Origin: Erysipelotrichaceae bacterium
GTDB lineage: Bacteria > Bacillota_I > Bacilli_A > Erysipelotrichales > Coprobacillaceae
Assembly: GCA_021202205.1 (NCBI GenBank)
Contig: JAJQDJ010000016.1
Coordinates: 1-6,855, forward strand
Reading direction: 5' to 3'
DNA: 6,855 nt
Both the position numbers and the translations under genes were made by a program. Of the stretch, positions 1-5,455 are shown one piece after another. Each line of letters begins with the position of its first letter. Position 1 is the first letter of the stretch. The notes below the pieces were generated by a model. The model did no database searches and was not told the origin of the DNA. It saw nothing but the letters and a program-made list of their open reading frames with translations.

Positions 1-201
1 GGCTGCCCTCCAAATCAGCCTTCCCTTAATTCCAGTTTCATTTTACAATACGGGCTTGAATTTTTCCTTGAATTTTTTTAAATAATCATTGAAATCATTG
101 GTGTAATGGGTTATCATGTACTCGTTGGTGAGAGTGAGGCAAACATTTGGTCGTGCGTGTCCTTACTCTTTTCCTTTCTATAGTTTTATTAATAATATAT
201 C
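1..201. other. Gene-poor left edge with a possible gene remnant
   Basis: I see no complete gene here. On the minus strand, positions 43-162 form a 40-codon stretch closed by TAA at 43-45 and opened only by another stop at 163-165. It reads in part as EYMITHYTNDFNDYLKKF. It has no convincing start or SD site, and I do not recognise the family, so it may be the tail of a lost gene or chance. At the extreme edge, bases 1-5 (GGCTG) and 16-20 (CAGCC) can pair. The minus strand there carries GGAGGG (11 down to 6), which could be the SD site of a gene starting just beyond the window. Confidence 0.3.
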
Positions 202-260
202 AAAAAGGCAATCAAATAAAGTGAATAACATCTATTCATATCATTTGATTACCTTTTTTT
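202..260. terminator. Long two-way intrinsic terminator downstream of the ParA gene
   Basis: The outer arms are 202-217 and 243-258, 16 pairs with a single C-A mismatch. An inner stem TGAATA/TATTCA (222-227 with 233-238) closes a five-base loop, with four-base internal loops between the two stems. Read on the minus strand the hairpin is followed by five Ts, and read on the plus strand by seven Ts. It can therefore stop transcription from the ParA gene on the minus strand and from any plus-strand transcript arriving from the left. Confidence 0.75.
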
Positions 261-292
261 ATTTATTTTGACTAGATTTCTTGTTTTTTACA

Positions 293-1018
293 TTATATTT
301 TATGACATTCTATACTTTCACCAACGCCTGTTGATTCTGCTGCCTTGACACATCTAGGTATTCTTGTATTGAATATTCTTATATGATTTCCAAATGCTGC
401 ATGGATATCCATCGGTATCTTCTTAGATAGATTCGTTCTTTCATCTGTCATGGTAATCAAAATACCTTCTATTTTCAAATCTGCATTAAGGTTACGTTGC
501 ACATTTGAAATTGTTTTAAGAAGGTCTGCCATACCTTCCACAGCATACGGCTCTGCCTGCACAGTAATAATAACTTCATCAGCAGCAGTCAATGCGTTGA
601 TTGGCAGAATATCAAGAGAAGGATTGGTATCAATGATGACATAATCATAATCATCCTTGACTGTATCCAAAAATCTCTTTAATACTGTTTCTCTGCACAT
701 AGCTCTTTCTAGTATTGAGTTAATACCCGCAAGGGAAATATCAGCAGGAATGATATCAATACCTTCATCACTATGAAGTATAAGGCTTTCCTTATCAATA
801 TCCTTGTTGTCTATGACTGACACAATAACCTCTCTGATTGATAATGGATATTCACTCATATTTCGATATCCAAAAGCCTTTGTGGAATGTCCTTGTGGGT
901 GTAAATCAACCAATAAGACCTTTTTCTCGTGTTTTGCAAGACATGCACTAAGACTAACTGAAGTCATTGTCTTACCTACACCACCTTTTTGATTTGCAAC
1001 TGCAATTACTTTACTCAT
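293..1018 (-). CDS. ParA/Soj-family ATPase with altered catalytic motif and short C-terminus
   Basis: A 241-residue P-loop ATPase of the ParA/Soj type, the family that segregates plasmids, chromosomes and integrative elements by ATP-dependent dimerisation on DNA. The deviant Walker A motif KGGVGKT lies at residues 11-17, the A' motif VLLVDLHPQG at 34-43, and the Walker B region reads YDYVIIDTNPS. In B. subtilis Soj numbering, which aligns without gaps here, catalytic Asp40 is His40 (codon CAC, 899-901), and Thr18 is Met18. The protein ends at GESIECHKI, about a dozen residues short of Soj, apparently without the usual last helix. The ATG at 1018 follows GAGG at 8-base spacing. No parB or parS was found in the window. 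It lies 53 bases downstream of the DprA-like gene, probably in one transcript ending at 202-260. Family assignment is firm; a working partition role is doubtful. Confidence 0.9.
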   Translation of the reverse strand: MSKVIAVANQKGGVGKTMTSVSLSACLAKHEKKVLLVDLHPQGHSTKAFGYRNMSEYPLSIREVIVSVIDNKDIDKESLILHSDEGIDIIPADISLAGINSILERAMCRETVLKRFLDTVKDDYDYVIIDTNPSLDILPINALTAADEVIITVQAEPYAVEGMADLLKTISNVQRNLNADLKIEGILITMTDERTNLSKKIPMDIHAAFGNHIRIFNTRIPRCVKAAESTGVGESIECHKI

Positions 1019-1071
1019 TTCATTTACCTCTTTCTTTTATGGATAACCTAAATAAATCTAGTTTTCTCAAA

Positions 1072-1527
1072 TTATCTTTCGATTTTATTTCTCTTCTTAA
1101 TTTGTCCATAATCCTTTAATCCTGGTTCCTTTCTTTTTAAATAACTAAGAATCTCGTCAAGATCATTCAGGTTTTCACATGCTGCACAATAATCAAGTAC
1201 TCTTTCATTTTTAAATGTTACAGGTTTAACAGATACTATAAATCTATGTTTATTACTATTAACGCTGTATATCATAGTATCATCTTTATTCATAAGTGCT
1301 GCATTACCCTCATAAAACAGGACTATAGGTGGACCATCAGTATCTTTTAAAAACTCTGGATAATCATCTTTAATCAATGAGGTGTACTTATAACGCAGTT
1401 CTTTTTTATATTGAATCATTGCAACATAATCAATGTCTTCATGATTCTTGATTGCATCCAATATATCATCAAAATTACCATTGTATTTCACGGCAAAACA
1501 CATCAATGTATCATTAATTTTTCCCAT
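1072..1527 (-). CDS. Small DprA/Smf N-terminal-like protein, Rossmann core missing
   Basis: A 151-residue soluble protein (153 if TTG at 1533 is used). Residues 52-75 resemble the segment that leads into the Rossmann fold of DprA/Smf, the protein that loads RecA on incoming single-stranded DNA. Visible are IKDDYPEFL, then PPIVLFYEGN (residues 66-75), matching the family pattern YP..L and PP.VLFY.GN. Where DprA continues with a strand ending in GSR, this protein has TMIYSVNSNKH, so the DNA-binding GSR motif is absent, and the rest of the Rossmann domain is too short to exist. The C-terminus is lysine/arginine-rich (KKRNKIER). The SD AAGGAAG sits 10 bases before ATG 1527 and 4 before TTG 1533; I prefer ATG. 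It is the upstream partner of the ParA gene. The DprA link is motif-based inference; the function is unknown. Confidence 0.75.
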   Translation of the reverse strand: MGKINDTLMCFAVKYNGNFDDILDAIKNHEDIDYVAMIQYKKELRYKYTSLIKDDYPEFLKDTDGPPIVLFYEGNAALMNKDDTMIYSVNSNKHRFIVSVKPVTFKNERVLDYCAACENLNDLDEILSYLKRKEPGLKDYGQIKKRNKIER

Positions 1528-1552
1528 TCTCAATCCACTTCCTTTCTGAAAT

Positions 1553-1587
1553 AAAAAAAGGCAGAAATCTCATAAAAATTTCTGCCT
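1553..1587 (-). terminator. Strong intrinsic terminator just upstream of the DprA-like gene
   Basis: Perfect 10-bp stem AGGCAGAAAT/ATTTCTGCCT (1559-1568 with 1578-1587), a 9-base loop, and seven Ts on the minus strand (1559 down to 1553). It would end leftward transcripts from lysS, 225 bases upstream. On the plus strand it is followed by ACATTTTT, so weak activity in the other direction is possible. It leaves only about 25 bases before the DprA-like start codon. Confidence 0.8.
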
Positions 1588-1595
1588 ACATTTTT

Positions 1596-1624
1596 GCTTA
1601 TAATTATTAGAATAAGTCATAAGC
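1596..1624. repeat. Interrupted AT-rich dyad, possible operator
   Basis: GCTTAT (1596-1601) and ATAAGC (1619-1624) are inverted, and inside them TTATT (1604-1608) and AATAA (1611-1615) are inverted about the same centre near 1610. The inner spacing of two bases is too tight for a hairpin loop, so a protein-binding site is more likely than an RNA structure. The AT richness makes chance possible. No bound regulator is evident in the window. Confidence 0.3.
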
Positions 1625-1671
1625 TATGTACAATATTTTTTCAAACAAATTGCTGTTTAAAACTGATTTTA

Positions 1672-1811
1672 TTATCCAACTGACGGATACATAAATTCTA
1701 TTTTTCTTCTAAATATTTCCTTTAAAAGTGTGTACCAAAGTGTGTACCTGGTGTACCTTTTGCCCGTTTTACTATCAAATTGCATTGAATAAATCGACAC
1801 TTTTTAATTTG
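1672..1811 (-). pseudogene. Possible gene-tail remnant (integrase-like?) beside the lysS stop
   Basis: Between the lysS stop and the terminator, the minus strand has two open frames. One runs in frame with lysS for 29 codons after its TAG and ends GTPGTHFGTHF at TAA 1722-1724. Another, from ATG 1785 to TAA 1672-1674, reads MQFDSKTGKRYTRYTLWYTL and onward for 37 residues. Both cross the triple GTGTACC repeat. Short repeated Thr-containing tails of this kind occur at the ends of some Firmicutes tyrosine recombinases, so this may be the leftover 3' end of an integrase. I see no catalytic residues and no SD site for either frame; chance is a real alternative. Confidence 0.25.
1730..1757. repeat. 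Three direct copies of GTGTACC
   Basis: Copies lie at 1730-1736, 1742-1748 and 1751-1757, spaced 12 and 9 bases apart. Both spacings are multiples of three, which suggests a codon repeat in a former coding tail rather than plasmid iterons, which usually recur at about 11 or 20-22 bases. Confidence 0.6.
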
Positions 1812-3302
1812 CTAATGCTTCTTGGACTTCATTTGAGGGAACAATATAACTTCTTGAATAGATTCTTGTCCTGTCAACAACATCACAAGTCTATCAATTC
1901 CCATACCCATACCACCTGTTGGAGGTAATCCATATTCCAATGCTTCAACATAGTCAATATCCATCTCGTTTGCTCCATCATTGCCTAACTCTTTTTCTTT
2001 TAATTGATTTGCAAATCTTTCATATTGATCAATTGGATCATTTAATTCAGTAAAAGCATTCGCATATTCATTACCACAAATGAATAATTCAAATCTTTGC
2101 GTAAATCTAGGATCCTCTAGATTCTTTTTAGCCAATGGTGATATTTCAATAGGATGACCATAAACAAACGTTGGTTCAACAATGGTTTCTTCTACATACT
2201 TTTCAAAGAATGCATTAATAATATGACCATATTGGAAATGTGGTTCAATTTCAATTTCATGTTGAGTAGCCAATTCTTTTGCTTCTTCAAATGACATATC
2301 ACTTGTAAAATCAATACCTGTTTTTTCCTTAATAGCTTCGCACATAGAAATACGCTTAAATCCAGGAGCTAAAGATAAATGATGTCCCTTATAATCTAAT
2401 TCATAAGAACCAGTTACTTCCATAGCTGCATTAGACACAATACCTTCTGTCAAATCCATCATACCTTCTAGATCACTAAATGCTTTATAAACCTCAATAG
2501 TTGTAAATTCAGGATTATGTGTTCTATCCATACCTTCGTTTCTAAATAAACGTCCAATTTCATAAACGGCATCCATACCACCAACAATCAATCTCTTTAA
2601 TGATAATTCAGTTGCAATTCTTAAATAATAATCCATATCCAATGTATTATGATGTGTTACGAATGGTCTTGCAGCAGCTCCACCTAAAATAGGATTTAAC
2701 ACAGGTGTTTCTACTTCCACATAACCTAAATTATCTAAGTAATGTTGAATAGAACGAATAATCTTTGGCCTTGTAAAAGCAATCTTTCTAGATTCTTCAT
2801 TCATAATTAAATCAACATATCTTCTTCTATATCTTTCCTCAATATCACTTAAACCATGATACTTTTCAGGTAATGGTCTTAAAGCTTTTGTAAGATGTGT
2901 ATAAGTTGTTACTCTAATAGATAATTCACCTGTATTTGTCACAAAAACAGTTCCCTCAACACCTACAATATCTCCAATATCACTCTTAATCAAAACATCA
3001 TAGTTATCTTCACCAATCACATCTTTTCTTACATATAATTGAATTTGACCTTCTTTATCCTGAATATGCATAAAACATACTTTACCCTTACGTCTCTTAG
3101 TCATAATTCTACCAGCGACTTTTACTGGTATTGCTAATTCTTCTAATTCATCATAGGTCTTTCCAGCATATTTTTCTTTAATACTCATTGAATAATCAGT
3201 AACATCAAATCTTTGTCCATAAGGATCAATACCCTTTTCCTTTAAAAACTCTAACTTCTCTCTTCTAACCTTTTCCTGATCGCTTAATTGTCTTTCTTCC
3301 AT
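1812..3302 (-). CDS. lysS: Lysyl-tRNA synthetase, class II
   Basis: A 496-residue cytoplasmic enzyme that charges tRNA-Lys with lysine using ATP. Order of parts: an N-terminal helix; the anticodon-binding OB fold at about residues 59-130 (VKVAGRIMTKRRKGKVCFMH onward); then the class II catalytic domain. Motif 1 covers about 180-200. Motif 2 is FRNEGMDRTHNPEFTTIE (253-270). Motif 3 is GMGMGIDRLVMLLTG near 466-480. The tail VILFPQM is usual. Length is normal and all motifs are intact. The frame stays open upstream to 3365, but those codons fall in the T-box hairpins. ATG 3302 follows AGGAGG at 7-base spacing and begins MEERQLS, so it is the start. Expression is controlled by the T-box leader and its own promoter. 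No terminator directly follows the stop; the next one is at 1553-1587. Confidence 0.98.
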   Translation of the reverse strand: MEERQLSDQEKVRREKLEFLKEKGIDPYGQRFDVTDYSMSIKEKYAGKTYDELEELAIPVKVAGRIMTKRRKGKVCFMHIQDKEGQIQLYVRKDVIGEDNYDVLIKSDIGDIVGVEGTVFVTNTGELSIRVTTYTHLTKALRPLPEKYHGLSDIEERYRRRYVDLIMNEESRKIAFTRPKIIRSIQHYLDNLGYVEVETPVLNPILGGAAARPFVTHHNTLDMDYYLRIATELSLKRLIVGGMDAVYEIGRLFRNEGMDRTHNPEFTTIEVYKAFSDLEGMMDLTEGIVSNAAMEVTGSYELDYKGHHLSLAPGFKRISMCEAIKEKTGIDFTSDMSFEEAKELATQHEIEIEPHFQYGHIINAFFEKYVEETIVEPTFVYGHPIEISPLAKKNLEDPRFTQRFELFICGNEYANAFTELNDPIDQYERFANQLKEKELGNDGANEMDIDYVEALEYGLPPTGGMGMGIDRLVMLLTGQESIQEVILFPQMKSKKH

Positions 3303-3320
3303 TTTTCTTCCTCCTAACAA

Positions 3321-3352
3321 TATAAAAACTCTCACCCACAAGGGACGAGAGT
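3321..3352 (-). terminator. T-box regulated intrinsic terminator
   Basis: Stem of ACTCTC with GAGAGT plus CCC with GGG around a four-base loop, followed by five Ts on the minus strand. It competes with the antiterminator for the CGTCCC bases. Because no other terminator lies between it and the upstream four-gene operon, it may also end operon read-through transcripts. Confidence 0.85.
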
Positions 3353-3568
3353 ATCGTGTTACCACCCTAATTCACTTATACATCACTATATAAGCCTCAT
3401 CAACTCCTAACAGAGTCTAGCCTATAACGCGGCACACGTTATTTTATCACTTACGATCCAAAATACAGCTCCTAGTCTTTATTCATTATCACTATTATCA
3501 TTCATTTCCACCAAACAGAACTCTCTACTCATACATCATGATAACTACTCATCTATTCATCGCTTTTC
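3321..3568 (-). promoter_or_regulatory. T-box riboswitch leader of lysS
   Basis: An RNA leader that senses uncharged tRNA-Lys and lets transcription continue into lysS. On the minus strand the T-box core AGGGTGGTAACACG lies at 3368-3355; its UGGU can pair with an ACCA tRNA end. Its AGGG and ACG can pair with CGTCCCT downstream to form the antiterminator. The same bases form the terminator ACTCTC/GAGAGT with CCC/GGG (3328-3352), followed by TTTTTATA. Stem I hallmarks are AGAGAG (3526-3521) and GGTGGAAATG (3512-3503). The likely specifier is AAA (3480-3478), preceded by GAAT and followed by G, with an AGTA element on the 5' side. A likely Stem III is ATAACG/CGTTAT (3424-3442). The class is certain; the specifier placement is my manual fold. 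Confidence 0.93.
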
Positions 3569-3574
3569 GTGTGT

Positions 3575-3603
3575 ATTATATAAATAAATATGCTTGTTGT
3601 CAA
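3575..3603 (-). promoter_or_regulatory. Consensus sigma-A promoter of lysS
   Basis: On the minus strand: TTGACA (3603-3598), a 17-base spacer, and TATAAT (3580-3575), a full match to the housekeeping consensus. The expected start near 3568 leaves a T-box leader of about 265 bases. The -35 box begins two bases after the stop codon of the gene at 3606. Confidence 0.92.
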
Positions 3604-3605
3604 TG

Positions 3606-3944
3606 TCAAAGTTGTGTTTCTTTCATCAAATATTCATATTTATCTATAATTGATTGAGTATCAATTTTAGAATAATCATTACCACATTCCTCTAATTGAT
3701 CAATAATATAAAATATAGGTTTTTTGTCCAAAGATTCCATAAATGCATCTATATCAATACAATATTGAATGAGTTTAGCTTGAACTAGTTGAAAAACAGG
3801 TTTTTCCTTAGGAAAGCCGTCTCTTAATCCCTCTGCTATAGCTTCTTCTATTGATTTCATATCCATAAATAAACCAAATAATTGATTGACTTGATAATCA
3901 TCTAAACCATCATAATATTGATTTAAGTTTAATTGTAATCTCAT
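3606..3944 (-). CDS. Small protein of unknown function, paralogue 3 of tandem set
   Basis: A 112-residue soluble, probably helical protein; I do not recognise the family. Residues 1-30 (starting MRLQLNLNQYYDGLDDYQ) match the next paralogue upstream at 29 of 30 positions and the first at 28 of 30. Residues 31-65 are the most divergent of the three, lacking the PRVD and FSGFR segments of its sisters. The C-terminal part keeps the shared pattern: ID.FMES..K.PIF, then L.EC, then DKYEYL. No membrane segment or signal peptide. The ATG at 3944 follows GAGG at 7-base spacing. That ATG overlaps by four bases (ATGA) the stop that the upstream paralogue would use if its premature TAA were absent. It is the last gene of the operon. 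Confidence 0.88.
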   Translation of the reverse strand: MRLQLNLNQYYDGLDDYQVNQLFGLFMDMKSIEEAIAEGLRDGFPKEKPVFQLVQAKLIQYCIDIDAFMESLDKKPIFYIIDQLEECGNDYSKIDTQSIIDKYEYLMKETQL

Positions 3945-3970
3945 TTTGTTTCCTCTATTAAATAATCTTA
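3941..3970 (-). pseudogene. Orphaned tail of paralogue 2 beyond its premature stop
   Basis: After the TAA, the codons read DYLIEETK then TGA, in the same frame and in register with the tails of the two other paralogues (TYLMEEI and EYLMKETQL after the shared DKY). The conservation of the tail and of the ATGA junction shows that the gene formerly ended here and that the loss is recent. Confidence 0.8.
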
Positions 3971-4273
3971 TTTATCCAACATTAATTGGATATCTACTTT
4001 TCCATAATCTCTATGACATTCATCTAATTGCTTTATTGCATAAAATATAGGATCTTTACCTACTGATTCCATAAATTCATCAATAACTCTAAAGCCCGAA
4101 AAAGTCATAGCACGTAATGTCACATAAAAGGAATCTTCGGTTTTATGATCTTCTATCCTTTCTTTTAAAAAATCAACTCTAGGTTTCATATCCATAAATA
4201 AACCAAATAATTGATTCACTTGGTAATCATCTAAACCTTCATAGTATTGATTTAAATTAAGTTGTAATCTCAT
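3968..4273 (-). CDS. Small protein of unknown function, paralogue 2, cut short by TAA
   Basis: A 101-residue member of the same unrecognised family. The N-terminal 30 residues are nearly invariant (Glu12 replaces Asp12), followed by PRVDFLKERI, TFSGFRVIDEFMES and LDECHRDYGKVDIQ. It ends at LDK, where both sisters continue LDKY or IDKY and a further tail. The next codon is TAA (3970-3968), aligned with the sisters' tyrosine codon TAT. The eight codons after it, DYLIEETK, still match the sisters' tails and end at TGA 3943-3941, overlapping the next ATG. So this is a one-base nonsense change, a true shortening, or a sequencing error. The start overlaps the upstream stop as ATGA, with GGAGG four bases before the ATG. 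Confidence 0.87.
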   Translation of the reverse strand: MRLQLNLNQYYEGLDDYQVNQLFGLFMDMKPRVDFLKERIEDHKTEDSFYVTLRAMTFSGFRVIDEFMESVGKDPIFYAIKQLDECHRDYGKVDIQLMLDK

Positions 4274-4599
4274 ATTTCCTCCATTAAATAAGTATATTTA
4301 TCTAGGAGTGGTTGTACATCGATTTGATCATAATGTTCATCACATTCATCAAGTATTCTTCGCATATCAAATATCACATCTTTACCTAATGATTTCATAT
4401 AGTCATCAATCTGTCTAAAACCAGAAAAAGCTCTGTTGCGATATGTTTCATACATTTCTCCATGATTGGTTTTATGAGCAATTGATACTTTGAGAGCATC
4501 AACTCTTGGTTTCATATTCATAAATAAGTTAAATAATTGATTGACTTGATAATCATCTAAGCCATCATAGTATTGGTTAAGATTTAATTGTAATCTCAT
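4270..4599 (-). CDS. Small protein of unknown function, paralogue 1 of tandem set
   Basis: A 109-residue soluble, probably helical protein of the same unrecognised family; the first of the three copies. The N-terminal 30 residues differ from paralogue 3 only at Asn24 and Asn28. It then reads PRVDALKVSI, AFSGFRQIDDYMKSLGKD, ILDECDEHYDQIDVQ and ends LDKYTYLMEEI. The most conserved features outside the N-terminus are the FSGFR segment shared with paralogue 2, a Leu-x-Glu-Cys motif and the closing DKY.YL. ATG 4599 lies nine bases after the zinc-ribbon gene's stop, and that stop (TAG) is embedded in the SD sequence TTAGGAG, pointing to coupled translation. Its own stop overlaps the next start as ATGA. 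Confidence 0.88.
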   Translation of the reverse strand: MRLQLNLNQYYDGLDDYQVNQLFNLFMNMKPRVDALKVSIAHKTNHGEMYETYRNRAFSGFRQIDDYMKSLGKDVIFDMRRILDECDEHYDQIDVQPLLDKYTYLMEEI

Positions 4600-4608
4600 A
4601 ATAATCTC

Positions 4609-5433
4609 CTAAAAATCAATGGAAAAATAATAGTAATAACTTTCATCATAATCTTGATAATCTTCACTAAAATAGATATCTCCGTCATAATATAGATAAC
4701 TATCATCATCTAAGCTCATCTGACTACGATAAACATTAATCATATCATATAAATTCCAACACTCTATATAATCATCAATAGCATCAATCATATCTTTATC
4801 AATTGTTAAATCACCTGATTGAATACTATTTTCTAAATATCCTGAAGTTACAAAAGTTGTTGTATATAGTTCATCATCCATATATATTTCTTCAATTTCA
4901 TACATTGTATAATCATCATCATAAGCATAAACAGTAAATGAAACATATGAATCTGTCCCTACATAATCATAAGTATCAATATCAATGAAACCTAAATTAT
5001 AAAAGAAATTCACAACATCATCTTCTCTTTCTAAAATATATTCGTAATCATAGCCATCATTGATAGCTTCTTCGATAGAAGAACTTGTATAATCATCATC
5101 TTCAAATATAATTTCAAAAGCATTCCCAAAAATAGATGATGCATTACTTACTAAGGCCACTATAAAACTTGATAACAAACCAACAATCCATATGACTACT
5201 AATACTTTAACTATTGTAGTAACTATATTTCCTTTTTTTATAGTTGATTTAGGGTTAACCATAGTTTTTCTTTGCTGCTGTTTCACTTGTGGTCTTGGTT
5301 TATTTTGAATATGTCCATGATCATAAGCACTTCTATCAAATGTATTCACATGTCCATCATCCCATTTATAACCACAATTTGGACATTCATGTTGCCCTGG
5401 CATTATCTTATATCCACACACATCACAACGCAT
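4609..5433 (-). CDS. Zinc-ribbon single-pass membrane protein with acidic Tyr-rich outer domain
   Basis: A 274-residue protein I cannot name. Residues 3-20 form a zinc ribbon with Cys3, Cys6, Cys17 and Cys20 (CDVC and CPNC). A basic linker follows (about 43-67, rich in Lys, Arg and Gln), then one hydrophobic segment at about 70-96. Residues 107-274 are very rich in Asp, Glu and Tyr, with several DDDY-like runs and a YYYY near the end. Basic residues before the segment suggest an inside N-terminus and an outside acidic domain. ATG 5433 is preceded by GGGGAG at 8-base spacing. The in-frame ATG at 5457 overlaps the -10 box and has no SD, so it is not used. It is the first gene of the operon with the three small paralogues, which suggests they act together, perhaps in envelope sensing; that is inference. 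Confidence 0.87.
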   Translation of the reverse strand: MRCDVCGYKIMPGQHECPNCGYKWDDGHVNTFDRSAYDHGHIQNKPRPQVKQQQRKTMVNPKSTIKKGNIVTTIVKVLVVIWIVGLLSSFIVALVSNASSIFGNAFEIIFEDDDYTSSSIEEAINDGYDYEYILEREDDVVNFFYNLGFIDIDTYDYVGTDSYVSFTVYAYDDDYTMYEIEEIYMDDELYTTTFVTSGYLENSIQSGDLTIDKDMIDAIDDYIECWNLYDMINVYRSQMSLDDDSYLYYDGDIYFSEDYQDYDESYYYYFSIDF

Positions 5434-5455
5434 AATATCGACTCCCCTTTGTTTC

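Larger units (their letters stand above)
3855..4599 (-). repeat. Three 90-base coding repeats (paralogue N-termini)
   Basis: Repeat units are 3855-3944, 4184-4273 and 4510-4599. By direct comparison the pairs match at 83 (first and second), 80 (first and third) and 77 (second and third) of 90 bases. Most differences are synonymous: between the first two units six of seven changed bases are silent. That points to selection on the protein segment rather than very recent copying. Confidence 0.85.

Noticed and set aside
60..180. tRNA gene in the left flank
   Set aside because: No cloverleaf, TTCGA-type loop or CCA end could be placed on either strand.
450..644. Plus-strand open frame opposite the ParA gene
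   Set aside because: Antisense shadow of a clear ParA coding frame; no SD and no family signature.
804..992. Plus-strand open frame opposite the ParA N-terminus
   Set aside because: Lies over the Walker A and A' codons of ParA on the other strand; no SD.
1019..1071. parS-type centromere next to ParA
   Set aside because: No palindrome resembling the TGTTNCACGTGAAACA consensus here or elsewhere in the window by eye.
1730..1757. Iterons or a CRISPR array from the GTGTACC repeats
   Set aside because: Only three 7-base units at 12- and 9-base spacing, no spacers, no Rep or Cas gene.
1728..1928. Plus-strand open frame across the lysS 3' end
   Set aside because: Overlaps conserved lysS motif 3 codons on the opposite strand; its Cys/Trp/His-rich composition looks non-coding.
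3303..3365. Longer lysS start giving 21 extra residues
   Set aside because: Those codons lie in the T-box antiterminator/terminator, and AGGAGG sits directly before ATG 3302.
3855..4599. CRISPR or tandem non-coding repeat
   Set aside because: The three 90-base units are the 5' ends of separate, well-spaced genes with SD sites and silent-site divergence.
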